From an uncultured Archangium sp. (GTDB taxonomy: Bacteria; Myxococcota; Myxococcia; Myxococcales; Myxococcaceae): a stretch of DNA of 64,000 nt. Under the pieces are notes generated by a model. The model did not search any database, was not told where the DNA came from, and saw nothing but the letters and a program-made list of their open reading frames with translations. Location of the stretch: positions 93,084 through 157,083 of the forward strand of contig CAIVGN010000133.1 in assembly GCA_903905455.1 (NCBI GenBank), read 5' to 3'. Positions 9,333 to 18,967 of this stretch are shown one piece after another (within the stretch, counting starts at the first letter, position 1; each line of letters opens with the position of its first letter). The translations under genes and the position numbers were made by a program.

Positions 9333-10502
9333 TCACGGGGGTTGGGGCGTCGCAACGTACTGGAGGGGCCCCAGGTCCGCAGTCTCGTCGGCCTCCGGGG
9401 CAGGCGGGGCGCCGAACAGCTTCTGGTTCAGGGCCGCGGCGCTGTTGAACAGCTCCGCGTAGGTCACCGGCGTGGCGTCGCCCAGGTGGAAGAAGGCGAG
9501 GTTCTCCTGGAGCGTGGCGGGCGGCGCGGCGCCGATGGCCTCCATGGGGTCCCCGAGCTGCGGCGCGAGCGTGCCCAGCACCCGGGCGGCCTCGGTGCGG
9601 TCCTTGAGCACCTGGCCGTTGGCGTCGAGGGTGCCGCGCACGAAGCGGCGAATGGCGTCCGGGTAGCGCGCCGAGAAGTCGCCGCGGGCGACCAGCACCG
9701 TGGCCAGCAGGTGCGGGGCGTCGGCGGTGGAGGCCAGCTGGGTGGCGCCCACTTCCCTCGCCACGGGTTCGACGTCACCCAGGAAGCCGGCGACGGCGTC
9801 GACCTTCTCGTCGCGCAGGGCCGCGCCCGCCGAGAACGCCGAGTCGAGGTTCACCAACTGCACGTCGCGCAGGGTGAGCCCGGCCCGCGAGAGGCTCCAC
9901 AGCAGCAGGTACCAGGCGCCGCTGCGATCTTCGACGGCGATGCGCTTGCCCAGCAGCGCCTGCAGCCGGGTCACGCCCTTGGCGAAGATCACCTCGTGAC
10001 CGCGGCTGCGGCCCAGGAGCATCACCACGCGCGGCGCGGCGTCACGCAGCAGCGACGCGCTCATGGCGATCGACGACACCGGGAGCACCGCGAGATCGAC
10101 GCCGCCGTTCTCTCCGCCGCGAATGAGCGCCTTGCGCAGCTCCTCTTCGCGCTCGAAGCGCCGCACCTTGACGTCGATGGCGTAGGCCGCGCGGTACAGG
10201 CCCACGCGCTCGGCGTCGCCCGCGGCCCACAGCACCGGCGCGACGCTCCCCCGGGCCACGAGGCCGACGACCATGGCCCGCGAGGGGATCATCACCACGT
10301 CGTCGATGGGGGCCATCACCCCGGCGGGGAAGTCACCGGCGGTCAGCCGCGGCGGCCGGCCGTACAGGCGCTCCCGCGCGCGGTCGATGTAGCCCAGGCG
10401 CGAGGCGGTCACCGAGGCGGCGGCGAGGAGCACGGAAAACACCACGAGCAGCCACCGGCCGACAGGACGTCGCTTCCGGGGACTGCTCGCGGCTTGGTTC
10501 AC
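9333..10502 (-). CDS. Membrane-tethered substrate-binding protein, NMT1/THI5-like
   Basis: A 389-residue protein starting at GTG 10502. A basic N-terminus is followed by one hydrophobic helix (about residues 17-35) with no lipobox, so it is probably anchored in the inner membrane with a periplasmic domain. That domain has the type II periplasmic-binding fold: [21 protein letters not shown], a [19 protein letters not shown] hinge and an [20 protein letters not shown] segment, as in NMT1/SsuA-type ligand binders. No matching importer permease is present, so it may be a sensor rather than an importer subunit. It starts 31 nt after pspA. Confidence 0.8.
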   Translation of the reverse strand: MNQAASSPRKRRPVGRWLLVVFSVLLAAASVTASRLGYIDRARERLYGRPPRLTAGDFPAGVMAPIDDVVMIPSRAMVVGLVARGSVAPVLWAAGDAERVGLYRAAYAIDVKVRRFEREEELRKALIRGGENGGVDLAVLPVSSIAMSASLLRDAAPRVVMLLGRSRGHEVIFAKGVTRLQALLGKRIAVEDRSGAWYLLLWSLSRAGLTLRDVQLVNLDSAFSAGAALRDEKVDAVAGFLGDVEPVAREVGATQLASTADAPHLLATVLVARGDFSARYPDAIRRFVRGTLDANGQVLKDRTEAARVLGTLAPQLGDPMEAIGAAPPATLQENLAFFHLGDATPVTYAELFNSAAALNQKLFGAPPAPEADETADLGPLQYVATPQPP

Positions 10503-10533
10503 GATGGGGACGCCTGGTGCCAGGGGACGGCGG

Positions 10534-11268
10534 TTACTTGACCTCGACCTTCTTGCCGATGGTCTTCTCCCCGGTCGACGAGACGTCGGCGACGGGCGCG
10601 GGGCTCTGCAGGCCCATCTCCATCTTGAACTGCTTCACCAGCTCGGCCGCCTGCAGCGCCTCGGCCTCTTCTTCGATCTTGAACGACTGGGTGTCGACGG
10701 TCTCCAGCGCCATCTGCATGCGCGCCTCGTTCACCGCGGTCTGCTCTTCGACCTTGCGGAGCATCTCGTCGTGGGTGGCGTCGATGCCGCCCACTTCGAA
10801 GCTCTCCATGGCGTCGGCGACCTTGCCCTGCCACTTGGCGCGGCGCGCGTCACGAATGGCCGACATCGCCTCGTTGGTCTTCTTGTCCTTCTCGCGCATG
10901 AACGCCTTCTTCACGTTCAGCGCCTTGTCGTAGGCGGACTTCGCGGTCGCCAGCTGCAGCTCGTTGCGGGACAGCGCGCCCTTCTCCATCTGGAGCCGCG
11001 TGGCGTACTGGGCCGCGAGATCGTCGCGCCCGCCCTGGATGGCCGCCTTCACCTTCGCGGTCAGATCGCCGACCTCGACCTTGTACTTGGCGTTCTCTTT
11101 TTCCAGCAGCGTGACGTTCGCCCGGACCATGGCGATCGACTCGTTCATCTTGGGGACCTGGTCGTTCAGGTCACGGATGTTCTGCTCGAGGATCAGCTCC
11201 GGGTCCTCAATGGTGCTGACGAAGAAGCCGACAAAGCTGCGCATCGCGCGCCGAAACCGTTGCCACAT
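10534..11268 (-). CDS. pspA: PspA/IM30 family membrane-stress protein
   Basis: A 244-residue, almost entirely alpha-helical protein beginning [29 protein letters not shown], an amphipathic N-terminus that binds lipid, followed by the long coiled-coil hairpin of PspA/Vipp1 (bacterial ESCRT-III relatives). Length matches the family (220-260). The C-terminal 30 residues are a short loose tail ending in KKVEVK. These proteins polymerise on damaged or stressed inner membrane. Here pspA heads a seven-gene same-strand set containing a binding protein, a coiled-coil membrane protein, a lipoprotein and an ABC transporter. No pspF or pspBC partner is nearby. Confidence 0.92.
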   Translation of the reverse strand: MWQRFRRAMRSFVGFFVSTIEDPELILEQNIRDLNDQVPKMNESIAMVRANVTLLEKENAKYKVEVGDLTAKVKAAIQGGRDDLAAQYATRLQMEKGALSRNELQLATAKSAYDKALNVKKAFMREKDKKTNEAMSAIRDARRAKWQGKVADAMESFEVGGIDATHDEMLRKVEEQTAVNEARMQMALETVDTQSFKIEEEAEALQAAELVKQFKMEMGLQSPAPVADVSSTGEKTIGKKVEVK

Positions 11269-11323
11269 GGGGTCACGCTCTCCCGAAAGTCATCTAGGTG
11301 CGGGTTGAAAAACAGGGGTGAGT

Positions 11324-12547
11324 CTACACGGGTTTACGGGTGAACAACGCCTTCCATCCTCCCGTTCCGCCGAAGCGGAAAGTCTCGCTGTTGAAGGCAC
11401 TTGCAGCGACCTTGAGGGCCAGCGCGGCGAAGGCGAGCACCGAGACCGAGGTCAGGCCGACGTCGAGGGCGGTGGCCGTGCCCAGCACCGCGGCCTTGAT
11501 CAGCAGCGCCACGTTGAGCAGGGGGATCAACGCGGTGAACGGCCCCAGCTCCACCCCGGGCATCTGGCTCAAGAGCGCCGGCGCGAGGCACACCAGCATC
11601 ACCGGGGACATCAGCGACTGGCCTTCCTTGAAGGTGCGCGCCGTGGAGGCCACCGCCAGCGAGATGCCGCTGAGCAGCAGGGCCGCGGGCACCAGGCAGG
11701 CGAGCATGGTGAGCACCTGGCCGAAGGTGAGCTGGAAGGTGGTGGTGGCCGGCCCGCCCAGCGAAATTCCCATGCCGAAGGTCACGCCCATGGCCGCGAG
11801 GTTGGCCAGGGCGGTGGCGACGGCGACGAGGCTGACGGTGAGGTACTTGGCGGCCATCACGTCGACGGGGCGCACCGCGGAGACCAGCAGCGTCTCGAGG
11901 GTGCCGCGTTCCTTCTCGCCGGCGGTGAGATCCACGGCCGGGTACAGCGCGCCGATGATCAGCATGGTCAGCAGGATGATCGGCAGGAGCCGGGAGGCGA
12001 GCAGCGGCCCGAGGTCCTTCTGGAAGTCGAGATCCACCGGGTCGGTCTTCACCGGCTGCACGAAGCCGGCCTCGAGGTTCAGGGCGTCGAGGCGGACCTG
12101 GAGCGCCTGGGTGTTGAGCGCGTCGAGCAGCGGCTTGATGCGGTCGAGGCCCTCCATCGAGCGATCGAAGCGCTTGGTGTAGAGCACGGTGATCACCGCC
12201 TGCTTGCCGCCCGCGATCGTGGCCTCGACGTCGTCGGGCGCGATGACCACGGCGACGACCTTCTGGTCCTTGAGCAGCGCCGCGCCCTCGGCCCGGGTGT
12301 GCAGGGCCCAGCTCGTCTTCGGCGGCGGCTCGCGCTTCGAGAGCAGCGCCAGCGTGGGCGCACCGACCACGGCGACGGTCATGGGCTCGTTCTTCAGCCG
12401 CAGCGTGCCGGCGGCGATGATCGTCCCCATCAGCAACAAGATGCCCGGGTAGAGCAGCACCGGCAGCAGCACGGTCAGCAGCAGCGTGCGGCGATCGCGG
12501 ACCACGTCGAGCAGTTCCTTGCCCAGCAAGATGCGCCACGGGCTCAC
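11324..12547 (-). CDS. ABC-2 type permease, NatB family
   Basis: A 407-residue permease starting at GTG 12547, overlapping the stop of the ATPase gene (GTGA). The N-terminal motif [20 protein letters not shown] and the following helix are typical of NatB/YhaP exporters. A large extracytoplasmic loop (about residues 50-190) comes next, then five or six helices including a [18 protein letters not shown] coupling segment. Members export sodium ions or unknown compounds; the substrate cannot be deduced here. It is paired with the upstream ATPase and lies 55 nt before pspA on the same strand. Confidence 0.88.
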   Translation of the reverse strand: MSPWRILLGKELLDVVRDRRTLLLTVLLPVLLYPGILLLMGTIIAAGTLRLKNEPMTVAVVGAPTLALLSKREPPPKTSWALHTRAEGAALLKDQKVVAVVIAPDDVEATIAGGKQAVITVLYTKRFDRSMEGLDRIKPLLDALNTQALQVRLDALNLEAGFVQPVKTDPVDLDFQKDLGPLLASRLLPIILLTMLIIGALYPAVDLTAGEKERGTLETLLVSAVRPVDVMAAKYLTVSLVAVATALANLAAMGVTFGMGISLGGPATTTFQLTFGQVLTMLACLVPAALLLSGISLAVASTARTFKEGQSLMSPVMLVCLAPALLSQMPGVELGPFTALIPLLNVALLIKAAVLGTATALDVGLTSVSVLAFAALALKVAASAFNSETFRFGGTGGWKALFTRKPV

Positions 12548-13275
12548 GAGAGGGCCCCGGCGAAGAAGAGGAAGGCGTCGGTCAAGCTGGTCTTTCCGCT
12601 CTGGGCGAGCAGCTCGGCGCAGGTGCCCCGGGCGCGGATCTGTCCCGCGCGCATGAAGAGCAGCCGGGTGCAGAGAGACTCCGCCTCTTCCATGCGGTGG
12701 GTGGAGAAGAGCACGGCCTTGTTCCGCGCCCTGGCCCGGCGCACCAGCTCGAGGATCTCGCGCGACGCCACCGGGTCGAGCGTCGCGGTGGGCTCGTCGA
12801 GCACGTAGGCCGACGGGTCGTGCACCACCGCGCGGGCGATGGAGATGCGCTGCTTCTGACCGCTGGAGAGCGCCCCGCACCGCTTGTCGAGGAAGGGCGT
12901 GAGCTCGAGCTCCTCGGCCAGTTCGTGGATGCGCGCGGCGAGCGTGGCTTCGTCGAGCCGCTGCAGGCGCCCGAAGATCTGCAGCACCTCGCGGCCGGTG
13001 AGGCGGTCGTAGAGGCCGGTGCTGGCGGTGAGGAAGCCCAGGTGCTTGCGCGCCTCGAGGGGGTGTTCCTTCACGCCGATGCCGGCGATGCGCGCGGAGC
13101 CCGACGCGGGCGTGAGCAGCCCCGCGAGCACCCGCAGGGTCGTGGTCTTGCCCGCGCCGTTGGGCCCCAGCAGGCCCACCACTTCGCCGGGCTCCACGGA
13201 GAACGAGACGTCGTCGACCGCGCGGGTGGCCCCGAAGTTGCGAACGATGGACTCGACCTCGATGACCGCGGGCAT
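12544..13275 (-). CDS. ABC transporter ATP-binding protein, NatA-like
   Basis: A 243-residue ATPase with Walker A GPNGAGKTT (37-45), signature LSSGQ (136-140), Walker B YVLDEPTATLDP and switch histidine in STHRMEEAE. The DDVSFSVEPGEVVGLLGPNG beginning places it in the exporter (DrrA/CcmA/NatA) group. It is coupled by a four-base overlap to the NatB-type permease gene downstream. The ATG at 13275 is the first good start after the preceding lipoprotein gene, which ends 31 nt upstream. Confidence 0.93.
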   Translation of the reverse strand: MPAVIEVESIVRNFGATRAVDDVSFSVEPGEVVGLLGPNGAGKTTTLRVLAGLLTPASGSARIAGIGVKEHPLEARKHLGFLTASTGLYDRLTGREVLQIFGRLQRLDEATLAARIHELAEELELTPFLDKRCGALSSGQKQRISIARAVVHDPSAYVLDEPTATLDPVASREILELVRRARARNKAVLFSTHRMEEAESLCTRLLFMRAGQIRARGTCAELLAQSGKTSLTDAFLFFAGALS

Positions 13276-13306
13276 GGACGCCGCGCAGCGTGACCCAGCT
13301 TCCCGG

Positions 13307-15304
13307 TCAGCGCACGAAGTTCATGAAGGGCTCGCCGGCCAGCGCCACGCCCAGCTTGAAGCCCATCGAGGCGTGACCCCAGGCGACCCCGTCGAGGGCG
13401 TTCTCGAAGATGACGAAATCGAGCGCGTAGCTGCCCCGGGGCACGCGCAGCACGTAGTTCGGCTCGCCGCCCTGGAAGCGCCAGTCGAAGGTCTGGAAGT
13501 CCTGCTGGCGGAGCATCGAGAGGCCCACCTCGGGGCCGCCCAGCGTGTCCGCCACCACTTCGCCGCCGACGCGCAGCGGGCCGGAGATCTCGAAGGTCTC
13601 GTAGTTCATCTCCAGGGTGACGTCTTCCTGGAGGGGCACGCGGGAGAACATCAACTGCCGGCCCGAGGCGTAGGTCGGGTAGGTCTCGCGATCGATGGTG
13701 AAGTACACCTCGTAGTCGCCCTTCGGGAGCTTGACGGTGAAGGTGCCGTCGTCGGCCGGCACCACGCCCTTGAAGAACCAGCTGTACTGGCCCTGCATGG
13801 CGCGGTTGCGGAAGGCGAAGGTGCCCACCTTGCGATTGGGCACCGGGTCGTGGCCGTCGATGCTGATCTTCCCCTGGAACCGGGCCGTCTCCAGCGAGAT
13901 GGGCATCGAGCGGTTGTCCTGCAACTGGTAGTAGCGGTCGATCACCCAGAAGCCGGTGGCGAGGTCGTCCGCCAGCCCGTCGTCGAGGCTCAAGACGGTG
14001 AAGTAGTTGCCGGGGAAGGCCTTGATGCGGAACGACGCGGTGTCCAGCGGCACCTCGTACATGAGGAAGCTCGACGAGGCCGAGGCCCCGGCGATGCCGA
14101 ACAGGTAGAGCTGGAAGTTGTAGTTGGGGTTGGGCCGCGCGGGCCGGCCGTCGATGACGATGCTCCCCTCGATGGACCGGGTGGGGAAGTCGACGGAGAA
14201 GGTCGTGTCCTGCCGGAGATCCACCACCTGCTGCAGCAGCTTGCCGGCGATGCGCGAGGGCAGCGTGCGGTTGGGCAGGCCGTTGAAGTCGAGGGTGGTG
14301 CCGTACTGCCCCCTGGGGATCAGCGCGGTGAAGCCGGGGAGCCCGCCCTCGTGGTGCGAGGTGACCGTGGACGAGGTGTCGCCGGGCCGGGTGTAGGTGA
14401 CGGTGAAGTCGGGCCCCGTGCGCGCGTCGGCCAGCGCCTCGCCGTCGATGGTGACCGAGGCCTCGAGCACCGACGAGGCGATGTCGACGTCGAACTCCTG
14501 GTCGTGATCGAAGTTGATGTTGGTGGTGGGCGTGACGGGGAACTTGGTCAGCTCCGTGCCGAAGAGCGAGGCCGCGGGCGTCGAGAGGAACAGCCCGAAG
14601 GTGCCCTCGAGGAGCCGCAGCTCATAGCTGCCACCCGAGCTGGTGACCATGGACTGCTGCCAGGTGGGCAGGCCGTAGGCGTCGAACCACACGTCTTGCG
14701 GAAAGGCGTTGGGGGTGAAGGGCAGGCCGCCGAAGCGCACCGCGCCGCGCAGGAGGTGCGAGGTGGCCGCGAAGCTGCGCTGCTGATCCCGCGTCATGTC
14801 GGCCCAGCCGTGGTCGATGAAGCCCTCGAAGTACGGCCACACGCCGCCCGGCTGGTGCTGGAGGATGTCGTAGCGACCGCGCATCACCTTCACCTGGAAG
14901 ACGCCCTGCGGGTCGGGCACGCGCGTCAGCTCCGACTGGCCACCACCGGAGATGAACTGCACCTTCACCGGCTTGGTCTCCGGGGCGCCGTCGAGGAAGG
15001 CATCGGCGGTCAGGGTGCGCAGCGGCACGCAGATGCCCATGAGCAGGCCACCGTCGCTCCGGGTCGCGCCGCCGTCATCGCCGCTGAAGCCGAACGCTTC
15101 GCTGGGGCACGGCTCGCTGGCGTACATCGTCGGCCACTGGCTGGCCGGGGTCTCGGGCGCGAGAATGATGAAGCTGGCGTCGGGTGACGGGGCCACCCCG
15201 GAGTCATCGGGGCCGGCATCGGGAGCGGTCACGTCCGGCCCACACTGACAGCCGGCGAGCGCCAGCAGGGTCACGGCCAGCGCTGCGGTGAAACGCGCGT
15301 TCAC
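13307..15304 (-). CDS. Large surface lipoprotein with repeated beta modules
   Basis: A 665-residue lipoprotein with signal and lipobox VTLLALAGCQC (cysteine near residue 19), then an Asp/Pro-rich linker (DAGPDDSGVAPSPDA) common in myxobacterial surface lipoproteins. The rest is a series of beta-sandwich repeats of about 100 residues that open with similar strands: VTIDGEALADA, IVIDGRPARPN, ISIDGHDPVPN and LRVGGEVVAD. These resemble carboxypeptidase-regulatory or transthyretin-like folds. No catalytic motif is visible. The GTG start at 15304 has GGGAG about nine bases upstream. It is the first gene of the long minus-strand run down to 425. Confidence 0.82.
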   Translation of the reverse strand: MNARFTAALAVTLLALAGCQCGPDVTAPDAGPDDSGVAPSPDASFIILAPETPASQWPTMYASEPCPSEAFGFSGDDGGATRSDGGLLMGICVPLRTLTADAFLDGAPETKPVKVQFISGGGQSELTRVPDPQGVFQVKVMRGRYDILQHQPGGVWPYFEGFIDHGWADMTRDQQRSFAATSHLLRGAVRFGGLPFTPNAFPQDVWFDAYGLPTWQQSMVTSSGGSYELRLLEGTFGLFLSTPAASLFGTELTKFPVTPTTNINFDHDQEFDVDIASSVLEASVTIDGEALADARTGPDFTVTYTRPGDTSSTVTSHHEGGLPGFTALIPRGQYGTTLDFNGLPNRTLPSRIAGKLLQQVVDLRQDTTFSVDFPTRSIEGSIVIDGRPARPNPNYNFQLYLFGIAGASASSSFLMYEVPLDTASFRIKAFPGNYFTVLSLDDGLADDLATGFWVIDRYYQLQDNRSMPISLETARFQGKISIDGHDPVPNRKVGTFAFRNRAMQGQYSWFFKGVVPADDGTFTVKLPKGDYEVYFTIDRETYPTYASGRQLMFSRVPLQEDVTLEMNYETFEISGPLRVGGEVVADTLGGPEVGLSMLRQQDFQTFDWRFQGGEPNYVLRVPRGSYALDFVIFENALDGVAWGHASMGFKLGVALAGEPFMNFVR

Positions 15305-15344
15305 GAAGGTTGCTCCCGGCCAGAGGCGAGTCCCCCTGAAGTGT

Positions 15345-15367
15345 CGCTGGCTTAAGCAAAGCCAGCG
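15345..15367. repeat. Perfect 9-bp inverted repeat upstream of lipoprotein gene
   Basis: CGCTGGCTT, a five-base loop AAGCA, then AAGCCAGCG. It lies 40 bases upstream of the GTG at 15304 and 90 bases downstream of the amidohydrolase stop. No T-run follows on either strand, so it is not a textbook intrinsic terminator. It could be an operator or a 5' leader hairpin of the lipoprotein mRNA, or a factor-assisted 3' hairpin of the amidohydrolase. Confidence 0.45.
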
Positions 15368-15455
15368 CCATTTGACAAGGTGGCGACCTTCTTAGGGAAT
15401 TTCCCCAGTGCTTCCGGGCCCCCGCGACTGGGCAGGCGCCGCCGGTAGCGGGCTG

Positions 15456-16832
15456 TCAGTCGAGCTGGGCGACGAGCCGGGCCGAGGCCACGCGGGCCGC
15501 CTCGCGGATCTGCCCGTCGTCCATGGTCAGCAGCTGGCGGTCGCGCATCAGGACCTGGCCGTCGACCACCACGTCGCGCACGTCCTGGCTCTGGCCGGCG
15601 TAGACCAGCGTGGCCACCACGTCTTGCGAGTTGGGGGTGGCGTGGGCCCGCGAGAGATCGACGGTGATCACGTCGGCCTTCGCGCCTTCCTGCAGCACGC
15701 CGACCTGCCCCTCGAGGCCGAGCGCCCTGGCGCCGTTCAGGGTGGCCATCTCCAGCACCTTCATCGCGGGTAGCGAGGTGGGACCGGTGCGCGGGAGGTG
15801 GATGAGGGCCGCGAGCCGGAGCTCCACGAAGATGTCGAGGTTGTTGTTGCAGGCCGCGCCGTCAGCGCCGAGGCCGACGGTGATGCCCTGCTTCATCAGC
15901 TCGGGCACCTTGGCGGTCCCCGAGGCGAGCTTGAAGTTCGCGCTCGGGCAGTGGGCGACGCGGGTGTCGGTCTCGCGCAGCAGGCGCTGCTCTTCGGCGG
16001 TCAGCCACACGCAGTGGGCGAGCGTGGTGTGCGTGCCCAGCAGGCCGAGGTGGTGGAAGTAGCTGACGTTGTCCATGCCCGTCTTCTCGCGGACGACGTC
16101 GCACTCGGTGGGGTTCTCGGAGGCGTGGGTATGGATGCGCACCCCGCGTTCTTTCGCCAGCGCCTGCACGCGGCGCAGGAGGTTCTCGGTGCACGAGAGC
16201 ACGAAGCGCGGGGCGAGCGCGTAGCGGAGCCGCCCGTTCTCGGCGCCGTGCCACTGCTCGATGAGCTTGATCGACTCGGCCAGCGAGCCCTCGGTGGTCT
16301 CGCGCAGGCCCGCGGGCACGCCCTGCCCCGCGTCCATCATGCACTTGCCGCCGACGAGGCGGATGCCGGTGTCCCGGGCCGACTCGAAGACCGACGCGTA
16401 GTGACGCACGGTACCCATGTCGAGCACCGAGGTGGCGCCCGAGCGGATGCACTCGAGGAAGGTGAGATCGGCCGAGGCGCGCAGGGACTGGGCGTCGTGG
16501 GAGGCCTCGAAGGGCCAGATGCGGTCGCGGAGCCAGTCGAGCAGCTCGAGGCCGTCGGCGTGGTTGCGGCACAGGGTCTGGCAGGCGTGCAGGTGGCTGT
16601 GAATGAGCCCCGGCAAGACCGCCTGGCCGCGCGCGTCGATGAAGCGCCGCACGCCATTCTTCCCACCGCGCTTGCGGGGGCCGACCTTGACGATGCGATC
16701 ACCCTGGATGACCACTTCCGCGTCGCGCAAGACTTCGCGCTTCGCGTTCATGGTGATGACGGTGGCGTTGCCGATGACGAGATCCACGAGAGCGGACCTT
16801 CCCCTACCTGCCGGGCCGGGTACACTTTTCAT
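15456..16832 (-). CDS. Metal-dependent amidohydrolase / deaminase (TrzA/MtaD-like)
   Basis: A 458-residue TIM-barrel amidohydrolase. Metal ligands are visible: the HSHLH motif at 78-82, HTHASEN, the LAHCVWL histidine and the aspartate in GADGAACNN. The N-terminal beta-sandwich (LVIGNATVITMN) and C-terminal return (LVYAGQSQDVRDVVVDGQVL) match the chlorohydrolase / adenosine-analogue deaminase branch, for example 5-methylthioadenosine/S-adenosylhomocysteine deaminase. The true substrate is open. The ATG at 16832 leaves two bases to the divergent gene; an internal GTG at 16787 (VDLVIGN) is an alternative start that would free space for a promoter. Confidence 0.88.
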   Translation of the reverse strand: MKSVPGPAGRGRSALVDLVIGNATVITMNAKREVLRDAEVVIQGDRIVKVGPRKRGGKNGVRRFIDARGQAVLPGLIHSHLHACQTLCRNHADGLELLDWLRDRIWPFEASHDAQSLRASADLTFLECIRSGATSVLDMGTVRHYASVFESARDTGIRLVGGKCMMDAGQGVPAGLRETTEGSLAESIKLIEQWHGAENGRLRYALAPRFVLSCTENLLRRVQALAKERGVRIHTHASENPTECDVVREKTGMDNVSYFHHLGLLGTHTTLAHCVWLTAEEQRLLRETDTRVAHCPSANFKLASGTAKVPELMKQGITVGLGADGAACNNNLDIFVELRLAALIHLPRTGPTSLPAMKVLEMATLNGARALGLEGQVGVLQEGAKADVITVDLSRAHATPNSQDVVATLVYAGQSQDVRDVVVDGQVLMRDRQLLTMDDGQIREAARVASARLVAQLD

Positions 16833-16834
16833 CC

Positions 16835-17260
16835 GTGTTCCACGAACTCTTTGTCCCCGTCGCCCTGCTGCTCATCGATCTCCCCGGCGACCCGCCGCGT
16901 TACACGAAGCCCGCCGGCTCGGCCTCGGTGCGGTACTTCGAGTTCCTCGAGAACAACACCCACATCATCTACCCGATCATCGCGGTGAGCGTGGTCGCGC
17001 TCATCGCCTTCGGGGTCATCTCGGCCTGGCGCAGCGAGGACATCGACGGGATCAAGAAGGCCGAGCTGAAGCGGGAGATCATCCGCGAGCTCCGGCGCGA
17101 GGTCTACGGCATGACCGCCGACCGGCTCGCCAAGTCCATCGGCGTGCCCGGCGGGCGCATGCTCAAGCTGCTCGAGGAGATGGCCGAGTCGAACATCGTC
17201 GAGTCACGCACGGATACGTCGCGCGTGACCACGTGGCGCATGAAGGGCCTGACGAACTGA
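16835..17260 (+). CDS. Membrane-anchored winged-helix protein
   Basis: 141 residues beginning at GTG 16835. A short N-terminal hydrophobic stretch and a clear membrane helix (HIIYPIIAVSVVALIAFGVI, about residues 45-66) precede a cytoplasmic domain. The C-terminal 65 residues read like a winged helix: KREIIRELRREVYGMTADRLAKSIGV, then a recognition-helix candidate GGRMLKLLEEMAE and a wing SRTDTSRVTTWRM. It may be a membrane-bound transcription regulator or an anchored adaptor. It is divergent from the amidohydrolase with two bases between the starts, and convergent, three bases apart, with the next lipoprotein gene. Confidence 0.72.
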   Translation: MFHELFVPVALLLIDLPGDPPRYTKPAGSASVRYFEFLENNTHIIYPIIAVSVVALIAFGVISAWRSEDIDGIKKAELKREIIRELRREVYGMTADRLAKSIGVPGGRMLKLLEEMAESNIVESRTDTSRVTTWRMKGLTN

Positions 17261-17263
17261 GCC

Positions 17264-18952
17264 TTACGGCTGCAGCCGTCCGATGATGGCCACGGTGACC
17301 GTCGGCGTATACGGGTCGCTGGTCCCCACCACCGCGAACACGCGCTGCTGCTGCGAAGGCACCTGGTAGACACCGGCGTCGTCGAGCGTGCCGTAGGCCA
17401 GCGTGCCGACCACCTTGTCGATGAGCGCGCTGGGCACCGAGGTCCCCTCGAGCAACACGGGGAACGTGGGCGGCGTAATCCAGTTGAAGAGCGAGCACGG
17501 GCCCGCATCGACGTCGCTGCAGCGCACGTTGGGCGTGGTGCCACCGTCCGCCGACTGCCACATCTCGACGTTGAGCAACCGCACCGGCGCGTTGCCCGCG
17601 TTGGACACCAGCCGCACCTGCTGGGGCACAGGCTGGTTGCCGGTGAAGGTCACCGGGAACGGCACCGGCGAGGGCAGCAACGACGAGCCATTGAGCGTGG
17701 CCAGCATGGTGTTCGGGCGGCGCGCGGTGCCCAGCGGCTCGGCCTGGCGCGTCCAGATGATGGTCGAAGAGTCCGCGCCGTCGCTGATGCAGATCGATCG
17801 CGGGTGGTAGGTGATGGTCACCGGCGCGGTCTCCCAGGGCTTCGGGTCGCTCACCGCCATCGGGAGCTTGAAGGACGGCACCATCCACGTCGCGGGCGAG
17901 CCACCATCCGCCAGCACCGGCGCGGTCGAGTACGCGTAGTCGATGGGCGCCCCACCGTCGCAACGGGCCGGCTGCCCCGCGGTGATGCCCAGCGTGTAGC
18001 TGACCGGGGTATTGCCCTCGTTGCGCACGTACATCTTGCCGCTGCGCGCGTACGGCACCGCGCCACCGTCGAGCTCGCACGGCAGCCCACCGTCGATGGG
18101 GAACACGCGCGCGTCACACAACGAGCCGAAGCGCACGTCGAGGTTCATGCCCGCCGTTCCGTCGGTGCACTGCTCGAAGGCCGAGTCGTCGAACTTGAAG
18201 CACAGCTTCGGCTGCGCCTGGATGCCCGCTCCCCGAATGGGGATCGACTTGTTGCCCACGCCGTTGGGCAGCACCAGCTCCAGCGAGCCCATGAGCAGCA
18301 CCTGCTGCGTCGGCGCGAAGCGCACGGTGACCCTCACGCTCTCGCCACCGGCCAGCGTCTTCACCAGCGGCGCCAGGTTCGCGGTCACGCCCGGGTCGAC
18401 CATCATCAACGTGGCCGAGGTCACCGGCAGCTCGTTGGAGCCCGAGTTGGTCAGGCTGAAGGTCAGCTCCTTCATCTCGCCCACGTAGATCTCGCCGAAG
18501 TCGAGCGAGGTGGGCTCCACCACGGCGGTCGCGGTGACGCCGGTGCCCGCCAACGAGAGTTCCACGGTCGGATGGTCCGGGTCGTCGGTGGTGAGGGTCA
18601 CCGTGCCCAACTCGAGTTGGTCAGCGGCGGTGGGGGTGAAGGTGAGCGGCAGCTCGAGCTCTTCGTTGACCCCGAGCGAGACCGGCACGGTCTGCCCCAG
18701 CCCGAAGAGCGCCTTGGTGAACACTGCCTTCTCGAGGGTCAGCGCCGCGGCGCCCGCGTTGCGGATACGCACCTTCTTGGTGGCCGTGAAGTTGAGCTGC
18801 ACCTTGCCGAAGTCGACGTTGGTGCGCGCGTTGCCCACGTCATCGAGCACTTCGATCTTCGGGAAGCGCTTGCGGGTCTGGGTTTCGCAGTTGCAGCCGA
18901 CGAGGCTGACCAACAGGGCGGCGGTGGCGAGGCTCTTGAACGTGAACGTCAT
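17264..18952 (-). CDS. Choice-of-anchor-D / HYDIN-domain lipoprotein
   Basis: A 562-residue lipoprotein (SLATAALLVSLVGCNC lipobox, cysteine near residue 20). Two successive Ig-like ASPM-SPD-2-HYDIN modules are clear. The first starts NVDFGKVQLNFTATKKVRIRN and ends VELSLAGTGV; the second starts LDFGEIYVGEMKELTFSLTN. The C-terminal half has further beta modules with cysteines and DGG/ADGG linkers, and repeats the phrase QVRLVSNAGNAPVRL typical of the fold. Such proteins are common in myxobacterial envelopes and probably bind or scaffold. It is followed at 15 nt by gpsA upstream on the same strand. Confidence 0.83.
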   Translation of the reverse strand: MTFTFKSLATAALLVSLVGCNCETQTRKRFPKIEVLDDVGNARTNVDFGKVQLNFTATKKVRIRNAGAAALTLEKAVFTKALFGLGQTVPVSLGVNEELELPLTFTPTAADQLELGTVTLTTDDPDHPTVELSLAGTGVTATAVVEPTSLDFGEIYVGEMKELTFSLTNSGSNELPVTSATLMMVDPGVTANLAPLVKTLAGGESVRVTVRFAPTQQVLLMGSLELVLPNGVGNKSIPIRGAGIQAQPKLCFKFDDSAFEQCTDGTAGMNLDVRFGSLCDARVFPIDGGLPCELDGGAVPYARSGKMYVRNEGNTPVSYTLGITAGQPARCDGGAPIDYAYSTAPVLADGGSPATWMVPSFKLPMAVSDPKPWETAPVTITYHPRSICISDGADSSTIIWTRQAEPLGTARRPNTMLATLNGSSLLPSPVPFPVTFTGNQPVPQQVRLVSNAGNAPVRLLNVEMWQSADGGTTPNVRCSDVDAGPCSLFNWITPPTFPVLLEGTSVPSALIDKVVGTLAYGTLDDAGVYQVPSQQQRVFAVVGTSDPYTPTVTVAIIGRLQP

Positions 18953-18967
18953 GACGATCCTTTGCGG

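Noticed and set aside
15372..15377. TTGACA as a plus-strand -35 box
   Set aside because: No -10 sequence at a suitable distance and no plus-strand gene downstream.
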